From positions 1 to 52,728 of the forward strand of contig CACZAM010000008.1 of NCBI GenBank assembly GCA_902779185.1: 52,728 nucleotides of DNA. The letters run 5' to 3'. Shown piece by piece: positions 1 to 7,174 of the stretch. Each line of letters opens with the position of its first letter. Position 1 is the stretch's first letter. This DNA comes from an uncultured Eubacteriales bacterium (GTDB taxonomy: Bacteria; Bacillota; Clostridia; Peptostreptococcales; Anaerovoracaceae). Below the pieces are notes generated by a model. It was not told where the DNA came from. It was given only the letters and a program-made list of their open reading frames with translations, and ran no database searches. The position numbers were made by a program, and so were the translations under genes.

Positions 1-39
1 GGGCAAACGGCATTTTCAGGCTGATTTTGAAGAAAAGGA

Positions 40-78
40 AAATCCCCAACCGCTTGCAATCACTGAGGTTGGGGATTT
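40..78 (-). terminator. Original tRNA-Lys terminator, now outside attL
   Basis: On the minus strand a 12-bp perfect stem (67-78 with 40-51) is followed by a T-rich tail (TTTTCCTTTTCTTC). It lies 5 bp beyond the 23-bp att copy, where the tRNA-Lys transcript would have ended before the element inserted. It is now 20.6 kb away from its tRNA. Confidence 0.75.
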
Positions 79-82
79 GGTC

Positions 83-105
83 TGGTGGATGATCAGGGGC
101 TCGAA
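83..105. repeat. attL, 23-bp att core copy
   Basis: This sequence is identical to 20660-20682, the CCA end, acceptor arm and T-arm 3' half of tRNA-Lys. Bases on either side differ between the two copies, so the identity stops exactly here. No other tRNA sequence is present at this end. Confidence 0.9.
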
Positions 106-168
106 TTGCGTATACTTTTTTAGACGAAACGCTGTAAGCGTTGAAAAGAAAGGAGTTGGCATCGTCTA

Positions 169-185
169 AGGACGCGATTTTTCTG
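169..185 (+). repeat. 17-bp terminal inverted repeat, left copy
   Basis: The sequence aggacgcgatttttctg is the exact reverse complement of 20541-20557. Both copies lie roughly 80-120 bp inside the att cores, as expected for arm-type sites of a tyrosine recombinase. The role is inferred. Confidence 0.65.
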
Positions 186-276
186 AAATGTACCCAAAAA
201 CGTACCCAAGAAAAAGGCATAATCCTGAGTGATATCGCATTGTTGACCTGATTTATTATTAGGTGTTTTTCATTGA

Positions 277-316
277 AGTATCCACAAAGCAAATTAAATT
301 GCGGATACTTTTTTTA
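277..316 (+). terminator. Hairpin terminator at left end
   Basis: The stem AGTATCCACAA pairs with TTGCGGATACT (10 of 11 pairs) and is followed by a run of T. The stem sequence recurs in a second hairpin at 4213-4250, so the pair brackets the XRE-ImmA/PIN and CBASS cassette. Confidence 0.65.
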
Positions 317-418
317 TAGGGGTAGTTAGGTGTTGATCGTATGATCATTTTAAAGATTTTATAATGGAATAATGTATAAACGAGAGTCCTTTCTATAAGA
401 TGGATAACTACCGCCATG

Positions 419-446
419 TTTACTTTTTGAAAAAAATAAGTATAAT
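419..446 (+). promoter_or_regulatory. Promoter of XRE-ImmA gene
   Basis: TTTACT (419-424), a 16-bp spacer and TATAAT (441-446) form a sigma-70/SigA-type promoter 22 bp before the ATG. A strong AAGGAGGG ribosome site follows at 453-460. Confidence 0.6.
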
Positions 447-467
447 ATAAACAAGGAGGGAAGTGAT

Positions 468-1508
468 ATGTTTGCTAAGAACCTGAAATACTATCGGCTG
501 AAGAATAATCTGTCAAAGAAAGATCTTGCTTCTATGGCAGGGATTTCTTCTATGGCGATAACTCATTATGAAAATGGGAACAGAAAACCTGAGATGGATG
601 TTATTAAAAAACTGGCATCCGTTCTAAATGTCAGTGTAGTGGATTTTATTGCTTCTAGAAATCAAAGCCTTGAGTTTTCACATGAAGAATTCAGGAAGAA
701 TAGCAAAATGAGTAAGAATAGACAGGAATACATCAGGGAATCTGTGGAAGAGTATTTCAGCAGATTTTATGATGCTGTTGAAATGCTTGGAGGAGAAGTA
801 CTTCCTGAAGCACCGGAAATCAGAAAAATCGCTTTAAGTGATGATGTTGAAGAGAATGGTCGGGCTTTACGTCGTTATCTAGGCATAGCAGAAAAAGGTC
901 CGGTAGGAAATCTTGTGGAAATAATTGAGAACAAAGGTGTCCTTTTGTATATGTTTGATCCAGACGAATCTGATTTCTCAGGGATAAACGGCACGGTTTG
1001 TGAAAGACCATATATTGTAGTAAATATGAAAATGACTGCTGAAAGGATACGTACTACCATTGGCCACGAGACTGCACATTTCGCATTTGATTGGCCTGAA
1101 GATATGGATGACAAAACTAAAGAGGATATGGCAACTGCTATAAGCGGAGCTTTTCTATTTCCAAAAGAGGATGCATTCAGAGAATTAGGTATTCGAAGAC
1201 GTGCTGTCACTACGGATATGTATATTGTTTGTAAGGAATATGGAATTGCCTTATCTATGCTTGTAGTTAGAGCACGTAAGTGCGGGATAATAAGTGAAAC
1301 GGTATTCAGGAATTATTTCATCTCTCGTAATAGAAATGGTGGAGCAAAAAAAGAAAGAAGTTTTATACAAGCAGAAGAGTCTCGCCTATTTGAACAGTTG
1401 GTATATAGAGCTATTAATGAGGAGGAAATCTCTATACACAAAGGTGCGGAACTCCTGAAAATGCCATATGACAAAGTCGAATTGAATTGTAGGTATGCCG
1501 AGGTGTGA
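468..1508 (+). CDS. XRE-family regulator fused to ImmA/IrrE metallopeptidase
   Basis: The N-terminal ~65 residues form an XRE helix-turn-helix (LSKKDLASMAGIS followed by ITHYENGNRKP). Residues ~110-280 carry an ImmA/IrrE (COG2856) zinc peptidase domain with HETAH at 200-204. Proteins of this build act as repressors or antitoxins, or cleave a partner repressor in mobile elements. The gene ends 3 bp before a PIN-domain gene, and XRE-COG2856/PIN neighbours are a known predicted toxin-antitoxin arrangement. It could instead be a general element regulator. A SigA promoter and an AAGGAGGG site with 7-bp spacing support the start. Confidence 0.85.
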   Translation: MFAKNLKYYRLKNNLSKKDLASMAGISSMAITHYENGNRKPEMDVIKKLASVLNVSVVDFIASRNQSLEFSHEEFRKNSKMSKNRQEYIRESVEEYFSRFYDAVEMLGGEVLPEAPEIRKIALSDDVEENGRALRRYLGIAEKGPVGNLVEIIENKGVLLYMFDPDESDFSGINGTVCERPYIVVNMKMTAERIRTTIGHETAHFAFDWPEDMDDKTKEDMATAISGAFLFPKEDAFRELGIRRRAVTTDMYIVCKEYGIALSMLVVRARKCGIISETVFRNYFISRNRNGGAKKERSFIQAEESRLFEQLVYRAINEEEISIHKGAELLKMPYDKVELNCRYAEV

Positions 1509-1511
1509 TGA

Positions 1512-2012
1512 ATGGAATTCATTAGCAGCGACACAAATGTCTGGATAGATTTTTTCTCAATAGAAAAACTAAAGCTGCCATTCAGACTGCCGTGTAAATA
1601 CATTATGTATGAGGTTACAGTTGAAGACGAGCTGATAAAGCCATCTGATCTTGGCAATCTTTTAAAAGAATGCGGTCTTGAAGGCATCGATATATCTAAT
1701 GAAGAATACTTTTTAGCGGAAAAATTCAATGCTGAGTATAAACAGACTTCAATACACGATTGCATTGCATTAGCCGTAGCGAAGTGCAGAAGTATAACTC
1801 TTCTGACTGGAGATAAACATCTTAGAATAGCCGCTGAAAAAGAAGGAGTTGTAGTTATAGGAACTATAGGGATTCTGGATCGACTGATTGCTGGAGAGTA
1901 TATAACAGTAGAGGAATACAGGGAGTGCCTGATTTTACTAGAACATTTAAACGGAGGGGTTGTCAGATTGCCTAAAAGTGCAATTAGAGAAAGATTAGAA
2001 AAGACAAAATAA
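1512..2012 (+). CDS. PIN-domain protein, probable toxin
   Basis: This 166-residue protein starts with SSDTNVWIDFF, the first acidic motif of a PIN nuclease. A central glutamate-rich part follows, then SIHDCIALAVAKC and LLTGDKHLRIAA carry the remaining acidic residues, which fits a metal-dependent RNase fold. It starts 3 bp after the XRE-ImmA stop, so the two are cotranscribed. By family knowledge it is probably an RNase toxin whose activity is held by the upstream protein. The target is unknown. It may belong to the COG3093/PIN-like variants paired with ImmA proteins. Assignment to PIN is good; the toxin role is inferred from context. Confidence 0.75.
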   Translation: MEFISSDTNVWIDFFSIEKLKLPFRLPCKYIMYEVTVEDELIKPSDLGNLLKECGLEGIDISNEEYFLAEKFNAEYKQTSIHDCIALAVAKCRSITLLTGDKHLRIAAEKEGVVVIGTIGILDRLIAGEYITVEEYRECLILLEHLNGGVVRLPKSAIRERLEKTK

Positions 2013-2061
2013 CTGAAAAACACAATATATTGTGCTCAAATTAAAATACAACAACAATATA

Positions 2062-2091
2062 TTGACATATCCGAGGAAGTGTTCCTATAAT
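2062..2091 (+). promoter_or_regulatory. Strong promoter for CBASS leader
   Basis: TTGACA (2062-2067), an 18-bp spacer and TATAAT (2086-2091) match both SigA consensus hexamers. It lies about 275 bp before the CD-NTase start, implying a long 5' leader. Confidence 0.75.
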
Positions 2092-2366
2092 AATTACGCA
2101 CATAAAACAAGAAGACAAAAGGCGGCAACCTCTTGTCTCCTGAGAAGCATATGTGAGCTAATGACAAACATACACTTTATAAGCAAATACAGTTTATCAT
2201 TGCCTCCTAGGTGTTTCAAGTTTTATGTGATGAACATCATAAAACAACTTTTTAGAAACATTGTGGGAGGTATTAATATGCGTGAAATATGAGACACTAT
2301 AGGATGAAATTAGAGAATAAGTTTTAAAGATATTGTTGAACATTGTTACGAAAGAAGGTAAAGAGA
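2092..2366 (+). other. CBASS 5' leader with hairpin and minicistron
   Basis: This untranslated region follows the promoter at 2062-2091. It has a hairpin with AGACAA (2113-2118) and TTGTCT (2133-2138), and a four-codon reading frame (see 2278-2292). A longer reading frame of 86 codons covers much of it, but its composition is not protein-like. A leader of this size before a toxic effector system could set expression level; this is inference. Confidence 0.45.
2278..2292 (+). CDS. Four-codon minicistron (M-R-E-I)
   Basis: ATG is preceded by GGGAGG with an ideal 7-bp spacing, then only CGT, GAA and ATA before TGA. The ribosome site is the best in the leader, yet translation would stop at once. 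It may be a leader peptide for the CBASS genes 75 bp downstream, or the start of a gene lost by mutation. Confidence 0.3.
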   Translation: MREI

Positions 2367-3266
2367 GTGAAATATTCAGAACAAACTCTTCAATTGTGGA
2401 CAGCACCGTTATCTCAGAGTGAAGAACAGCGAGCAGAAAACACTATAAAAATGATTCGTTCTGCGATTAACGATAATGATGAATTAAAAACAATGAATAT
2501 AGAAGTCTTCACGCAAGGATCGTTTGCAAACAATACTAATGTCCGCACAGAAAGTGATGTCGATGTATGTGTAATGCTGAAAGATACCTTTCACTGTGAA
2601 TATCCAGAAGGCGGTAAAGATGAAGACTATGGTTTTAAATCTTCGGATTATACATTTTATCAGTATCGTGATCATGTTAAAAAAGCATTACAGGATAAGT
2701 TCCACAGAGAACATATATCTGATGGCAATAAGTCTTTAAAGATTAATGAGAACACATATCATGTAAAGGCAGATGTGGTTCCAGCATTTCAGCTTCGGAA
2801 CTATTATTATAATAAAAGCAAGTCTGCAGATAATTATGTGGAAGGAACCTGGTTTGTTTCAAAGACTGGCCAAACCATTGCAAACTATCCGAAGATACAT
2901 ATTAGGAATGGAACCCTGAAGAACAATCGAACCAATTACAAATACAAAAAACTGGTTCGTATCATGAAACACATCAAGAATAATATGGTGGATGATAAAA
3001 AGACTGATGGCAATATAATTACATCTTTTCTTGTGGAGAGCCTCGTATGGAATCTTCCTGACAGTATAATCACTGGCTATTACTCTTGGACTGAAACTGT
3101 GAGGCAGGCAATCATATATCTGTACAACGCGATTAATGACAATAAGCATCTGGAGTGGGGAGAGGTCAGCGAAATGCTATATCTTTTCCGTGGCCGTAAA
3201 TGGACAGATCAAGATGCAAAACAATGGTTATATGATGCCTGGAATTATTTGGAGTACAACAAATGA
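2367..3266 (+). CDS. CD-NTase (cGAS/DncV-like nucleotidyltransferase), CBASS
   Basis: The 299-residue protein has the polymerase-beta-type motif GSF at 51-53, the acidic pair SDVDV at 63-67 and a third acidic residue at D136 (KADVV), as in CBASS cyclic oligonucleotide synthases. On phage infection such enzymes make a cyclic nucleotide that activates the effector encoded next to them. I place the start at GTG 2367, which has GAAGG about 9 bp upstream. A TTG at 2343 would add eight residues but has no ribosome site. Its stop overlaps the next start (ATGA, 3263-3266), so synthesis of the pair is coupled. The clade and nucleotide product cannot be told by eye. Confidence 0.85.
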   Translation: MKYSEQTLQLWTAPLSQSEEQRAENTIKMIRSAINDNDELKTMNIEVFTQGSFANNTNVRTESDVDVCVMLKDTFHCEYPEGGKDEDYGFKSSDYTFYQYRDHVKKALQDKFHREHISDGNKSLKINENTYHVKADVVPAFQLRNYYYNKSKSADNYVEGTWFVSKTGQTIANYPKIHIRNGTLKNNRTNYKYKKLVRIMKHIKNNMVDDKKTDGNIITSFLVESLVWNLPDSIITGYYSWTETVRQAIIYLYNAINDNKHLEWGEVSEMLYLFRGRKWTDQDAKQWLYDAWNYLEYNK

Positions 3267-3859
3267 TAGGAGCATCAAAAAAGTTCATAGAAATAAGCAT
3301 TTGGGTTGCCATCGCTTTGTTTGCATTACGGTGTTGGGTAGGTTGGGCTGACCTTAATGCAACGATTTCAGGAAAGACGATTATTGAGTTTTGTTATTTA
3401 ATGTTCGGTTACGCAGGCGAAGCAATTGGCATCGCAGCTCTGTTCATGGCCGTATTTAACAAATGGTTGTGGAGATGGAAACCGCTGAATTTACTTGCGG
3501 GAGGAAAACCGATTCTTTCCAAAAGGTATAAAGCAACATTAAGATTTAAAGAGGCTGATCAGGATCAGGTACGTGATTCTGAAATCAGTATTGAGCAGAC
3601 ATTTCTGAATGTTTCTGTGAAACTTGAAACGGATGAGAGTTTTAGCAACTCGATTACGGCGACAATCAAAGAAGAAAATGGGTCAAAAATGCTTATCTAC
3701 ACCTACTTGAACACACCGAGAGCTGAAATCCAAGATATGAGTGCAATTCACTATGGAACAGCTATGCTAGATGTTAATGATCCAAAGCATATTACTGGAA
3801 ATTATTACACAACAAGACTATCACGTGGATCGATGGAGTTAGAAGCAATAAAAAAGTAA
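3263..3859 (+). CDS. cap15: Cap15-type CBASS membrane effector
   Basis: The 198-residue protein has two hydrophobic segments (about 8-27 and 41-66) followed by a ~115-residue domain rich in alternating beta-strand patterns. This is the build of Cap15, whose soluble beta-barrel binds the cyclic nucleotide and whose membrane part then disrupts the inner membrane. It overlaps the CD-NTase gene by 4 bp and no ubiquitin-like cap2/cap3 genes follow, so this is a minimal type I CBASS. Naming rests on topology and neighbour, not on a motif I can match residue by residue. A different small membrane effector is the alternative. Confidence 0.7.
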   Translation: MIGASKKFIEISIWVAIALFALRCWVGWADLNATISGKTIIEFCYLMFGYAGEAIGIAALFMAVFNKWLWRWKPLNLLAGGKPILSKRYKATLRFKEADQDQVRDSEISIEQTFLNVSVKLETDESFSNSITATIKEENGSKMLIYTYLNTPRAEIQDMSAIHYGTAMLDVNDPKHITGNYYTTRLSRGSMELEAIKK

Positions 3860-4135
3860 GTGAATTTCAATAACCACAGTAAAAATGCTAGGAGGAAGCT
3901 AATTTTAACTTTCAAAACGTTGATTGAAAGATGATCTTTTCTTGTATTTAAGTTGTAAAAAAGATGTTAAAAAGATGTATCATTTTTGCTTCAAAGTGAT
4001 TCGTTTCTCTTTAGAAGTTAATTGCTGCAAAGGGGAGAACGAATCGTAATTCTTGACTAAGTCAACGTTGAAGATATTGCAATAGTGTCTTGTCATATCG
4101 AGCGTTGAATGTTTTACTAGTTGTTGGCAAACAAT

Positions 4136-4179
4136 AATCCAACACATCCAACGCGTTGGATGCGTTGGATTGCGTTGGG
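4136..4179. repeat. 36-bp palindrome with GCGTTGGA iterations
   Basis: The arms 4136-4153 and 4154-4171 match at 17 of 18 positions. The core catccaacgcgttggatg (4145-4162) is a perfect palindrome. GCGTTGGA or GCGTTGGG recurs at 4153, 4162 and 4172 with 9-10 bp phasing. It looks like a site for a dimeric or tetrameric DNA-binding protein; the protein is unknown. Confidence 0.6.
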
Positions 4180-4212
4180 AGATAGTGATCTGGTAATTGC
4201 TTATATATAGTC

Positions 4213-4250
4213 ATATCCGCAAATCTGTTAATTTTGCGGATATTTATTTA
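4213..4250 (+). terminator. Hairpin terminator after CBASS
   Basis: A perfect 11-bp stem (4213-4223/4233-4243) with a 9-nt loop is followed by an AT-rich, T-containing tail. The stem shares TATCCGCAA/TTGCGGATA with the hairpin at 277-316. Confidence 0.6.
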
Positions 4251-4500
4251 AATAATGTCATAATAGATACATAAAATAACAATTAAAAATGATATTTAAC
4301 GAAAAAGGTTATCTGAAATAGTAAATGCACATGTGAAGATGTAACCGCACTCTCCAACCAGAAATAATTGGTTTTGTGCAGTTACGACTTCGTAATTGCC
4401 GCAGTTGCAGTTGTTAGTGCTTCACTGTTTGGGATTTTCTGTTAGAATTGGTCCAGGAATTCGCACGTTAAAAGAGCGGGCTGCACAGGTCAAATAATTT

Positions 4501-5936
4501 TGCAGTTGAAAGTGCACTCCGTTTTCAGCAGTTATTGTGCGTATCCTGCCTGTCGTATATATAGTTTCAGCTTATTTCTTGAGAAGCTCCGGTTTCAGGC
4601 AGAGCTCTTTGAGTGGTATGTACTTCAGGCCGAGCCTGGCGGCAGTCTCTTTGCCATATTTGGCTGCAAACACCTCGTATGGGGACTTGGCATTGAGGCT
4701 GGCGCGAGGCAATGAATTGATGTGATTCATCATAAGAGTGACATCCTCCTGAGTAAGATCGTCAAAGCAGGATCCTTTAGGCAGAATGTATCTGATGAAT
4801 TCGTGGTTGCGCTCACAGCGGCTCTTCTGGTTGGTCTGCTGCGGATCACAGTAAAACACGCGGCACTGGAATTCACCGGTCTCCTGATCGATCTCAATTG
4901 AGGACGGATCAGTGAACTCAGTACCACGGTCAACTAAAATGACCTCAAATATGCGGGAAAACGAATCTCCCATCACTTCGCGAAGAAGCGCGTATGCAGC
5001 AGCAACCCCGGCTGCTGCTTTTGCGTCTCTTAGAAACATGAGCTGCACACTGCAGTCCCTGAAGAAGATAGTCAGTATGACTTTGCCGCCCTTGGTGCCC
5101 TCTACTGTATCCATTTCAGACACTTTTGCTCCGGGATGTTTCTCGAGATGATCCAGGAATTCCGCATAAGACCTCCCTACATGGCATTTCTTGTCGACAT
5201 GTAATTCAGGACCGCTCTTCTGTCTGGCGGGTTTCCTGCGGACCTTCCTGTGAAGATCCAGATTGTCGACATCAAAGGCTCCTTTGTCTATGTAATCGTA
5301 CAGAGTCCTTTCAGAGACAGGCATGCTGTCAGCGTATTCGGCATAAGCGACCGGCAGAGAAACTCCGTTTTTTATGAGAGGGATCACGGTTGCAGCTATG
5401 TATTCCATCTCAGACTCACTGAGTGAAATGCCGGCTCTGGACTCTGAAAGAACACGTTTATACGCCTTATGAGCATATTCAGCATCATAAAGCCTCTTAG
5501 CAAGAGGGCATGGTATCCGATCAGCACAGCCATTGCAGCAATAAGGCGGCTTAAGGAGCTTAGGGCAAATCTCGGGCTCATAACGATCACAGTACTTTGC
5601 ACACTGGGAGCATGCGATGTTACACATTTTCTTAGTACACACAGGTGCCGGACATTTGGATGTGTCTTCAAATATGCATTCATATCTGAACTTGCATTTG
5701 CTTCTGGCCGGTTTGCCTTCGCCTCGTACGTGAGCCTTTATTTCACGGCTTATGCTAGTACGGTTCTTACCTGTAGCATCAGCTATCCTGGAAAAACTCT
5801 GGCCAAGAGTAAGAGCTCTCTGGATGAGCAGTCTTTCGTCATATGTAAAGTGTTTCATGATGGATCCTTTCCGGCAGGATACAGGTGCAATTGTAGCTAA
5901 AACTTGGGCATGAAAAAACGTGAAGTTGAAACTGCA
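4501..5936. mobile_element. IS30-family insertion sequence
   Basis: The element holds one transposase gene on the minus strand. Its ends carry imperfect inverted repeats: 4501-4518 and the reverse complement of 5919-5936 agree at 13 of 18 positions and both begin TGCAGTT. No target duplication is obvious, so the exact ends are approximate. It lies in the cargo between CBASS and the restriction genes and appears intact. Confidence 0.7.
4572..5858 (-). CDS. IS30-family transposase
   Basis: The 428-residue protein begins with the IS30-type helix-turn-helix (YDERLLIQRALTLGQSFSRI and KNRTSISREI). A cysteine-rich insert at about 55-120 is probably zinc-binding. The DDE catalytic core has D250 (SEMDTVEG), D310 (LVDRGTEF) and E349 (CERNHEFIR, then LPKG). 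All three acidic residues are present and the frame is open, so the enzyme should be functional. It moves its own IS by cut or copy through a circular intermediate in this family. Length fits the longer IS30 branch found in Clostridia. Confidence 0.92.
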   Translation of the reverse strand: MKHFTYDERLLIQRALTLGQSFSRIADATGKNRTSISREIKAHVRGEGKPARSKCKFRYECIFEDTSKCPAPVCTKKMCNIACSQCAKYCDRYEPEICPKLLKPPYCCNGCADRIPCPLAKRLYDAEYAHKAYKRVLSESRAGISLSESEMEYIAATVIPLIKNGVSLPVAYAEYADSMPVSERTLYDYIDKGAFDVDNLDLHRKVRRKPARQKSGPELHVDKKCHVGRSYAEFLDHLEKHPGAKVSEMDTVEGTKGGKVILTIFFRDCSVQLMFLRDAKAAAGVAAAYALLREVMGDSFSRIFEVILVDRGTEFTDPSSIEIDQETGEFQCRVFYCDPQQTNQKSRCERNHEFIRYILPKGSCFDDLTQEDVTLMMNHINSLPRASLNAKSPYEVFAAKYGKETAARLGLKYIPLKELCLKPELLKK

Positions 5937-6072
5937 CTACAGCCAACTTCACGCCTCCGCGATCCGAAATGCACTTTTTATTTACATTTACTTATACAAT
6001 TAACCTATTTAACGAAAAACCGTCAAATATCATTTTAAACTGCTGAAATGGAACAATCAAAAGTATTTCCGG

Positions 6073-6105
6073 AGCGGGACGCAATGTAAGCGTCCTGCTT
6101 TTTTA
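6073..6105 (+). terminator. Intrinsic terminator right of IS30
   Basis: AGCGGGACGC (6073-6082) pairs with GCGTCCTGCT (6090-6099), with one G-T pair, and is followed by TTTTTT. No plus-strand gene ends here now, so its gene was probably displaced or cut by the IS insertion. Confidence 0.7.
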
Positions 6106-6318
6106 TGTCTTTTTTATGATTGCTGGGTGTCCATTTCCTATTTCTATTTCTTACTAGTGAGAGCTCTTCAATATTGCACCTCTTTGTACAAAATCAATCG
6201 GTCTGCGTCAGTCCGTACTTTTAGCAATCAAGTGTATAGAATCTACACATTAAAAGAACGAATATTTGTTCTTTTGAAAAAACAATTTTGAAATGGGTTA
6301 ATTTTTGCTCCTTTTTTT

Positions 6319-6705
6319 CCTAGGAGGAGTGAAAGGCTTTTTTATCCAAAGCCTTGTCAAGAGAAAAGCCAGTCAATTTTTGGAGCAAAAAGTCCCTGGA
6401 GAAGTGAGAGATCTTTTTCATAAGGTGCTCTGCCAATGAGCACACGCAAAATGATAGTCCAGTCCAAATAAGTGAAAGCATGATGTCGAGATAAAAAACA
6501 CTGACATATCACCTGCATTATTTGTGAAAGCTGTCCTTGGGAAAGTGAGAGGACTGAAACAGTATTTCTGATTTTGAGCATAGAAAAGCTTAATTATTGG
6601 GCTCTCTCGTGGCCCTATAGTGGAGGACTTAATTGTTCATTTTGAAAGACAGTTTGAAGAATGCCATATTTTTGCCCTTCCCGTGACCTAAAGGTGAAGA
6701 GCTGT
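6319..6705. repeat. Six diverged tandem units, about 70-78 bp period
   Basis: Core motifs start at 6319, 6394, 6464, 6535, 6613 and 6687, spaced 75, 70, 71, 78 and 74 bp. Each unit shows an AT-rich lead (like ATTTTTGG), about 20 bp, then the core. Some cores lie in short hairpins: AAAAAG/CTTTTT around 6389-6417 and GTCC/GGAC around 6533-6554. Units 5 and 6 match the core only weakly. I aligned these by eye. Confidence 0.45.
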
Positions 6706-7110
6706 TGAATGACAACTGAATAAAAGATCGATCAGGTACTTTCCCTGGGATATCGGCAAAAACCGTAAGCATGCAGGACCGGTGCGCCATGACCTCACCT
6801 AATGAGCGAGCGATAAAACTGAAGTTCCGAAAGGCAGCTTGGCAGCTGCAATGTGCGATGACAGTCTCAGGGTACAATGATACTTCCGTCCAGCCACAGA
6901 CATCGCAATGGGGGCGGCCACAGGAGAACCCTGCGGGAGCTGATGACTCATGAGAGAGATCGCCGTCTCTCTGCCTGCTAGATCCCAATCGATTATTTAT
7001 CCTAAGGGGGTACTTTCAAAAAACTGTCCGAAATAGGGGCAAAATAGTATCTTTCTCATGCTCTAGAGCTGCATTTTCATATTCGTTTTCGACAAAGGGA
7101 TATATCTATC

Positions 7111-7147
7111 AAGCCGCTGTTTTATGCATTTCAAAAGGCGGCTTTTG
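7111..7147 (+). terminator. Hairpin before restriction operon
   Basis: AAGCCGC (7111-7117) pairs with GCGGCTT (7138-7144), followed by only a short T run. It lies 30 bp before the first gene of the restriction cluster and may be an attenuator or weak terminator. Confidence 0.4.
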
Positions 7148-7174
7148 ACTTGGAAAAATGAGGAGGGTTCTCAA

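Larger units (their letters stand above)
106..467. other. Left-end recombination region and leader of first gene
   Basis: No gene is seen in these 360 bp. They hold a short inverted repeat (128-133/137-142), a 17-bp sequence (169-185) repeated in inverse orientation at 20541-20557, two GTACCCA motifs (190-209), a terminator-like hairpin (277-316) and the promoter of the XRE-ImmA gene. The layout fits integrase or excisionase binding sites next to attL. Confidence 0.6.
3860..4500. other. Intergenic region with palindrome and terminator
   Basis: No convincing gene is seen in these 640 bp between CBASS and the IS30 element. It holds a 36-bp near-perfect palindrome (4136-4171), a terminator-like hairpin (4213-4250) and a short perfect inverted repeat at 4383-4396. 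Composition is strongly AT-rich up to about 4310. Confidence 0.5.
5937..7174. other. 1.2-kb non-coding region with diverged 70-78-bp units
   Basis: No reading frame here has protein-like composition together with a ribosome site at a plausible distance. The first 100 bp end in a terminator (6073-6105). From about 6290 to 6710, six units share a core resembling CCyTrGgAGAAGTGAGAGgaC, starting at 6319, 6394, 6464, 6535, 6613 and 6687. From 6770 to 6990 the DNA becomes more GC-rich and has inverted repeats (6854-6860/6901-6907 and 6953-6959/6966-6972). Candidates are a large structured RNA or a decayed coding region. The last 60 bp form the leader of the restriction operon. Confidence 0.5.

Noticed and set aside
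2032-2292. 86-codon reading frame in CBASS leader
   Set aside because: The sequence is not protein-like, has no ribosome site and runs over the promoter at 2062-2091.
2343-2366. TTG start for the CD-NTase
   Set aside because: It has no ribosome site; GTG 2367 has GAAGG at a good distance and gives the usual family start.
4293-6019. 14-bp direct repeats as the IS30 target duplication
   Set aside because: IS30-family elements make duplications of only 2-4 bp and the repeats lie outside the inverted ends by 83-195 bp.
6252-6275. LexA operator (GAAC...GTTC)
   Set aside because: The spacer is 8 bases, but the Firmicutes LexA site needs 4. It remains an unexplained AT-rich palindrome.
6319-6705. 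CRISPR array
   Set aside because: The repeated cores are diverged, spacing varies from 70 to 78 bp, and no cas gene is present.
6629-6988. 119-codon minus-strand frame and 60-codon plus-strand frame (6771-6953)
   Set aside because: They overlap each other, have no good ribosome sites and match no family I know; the region shows RNA-like inverted repeats instead.
6780-7000. Group II intron (GTGCGCC near 6782)
   Set aside because: There is no recognisable domain V hairpin and no reverse transcriptase gene.
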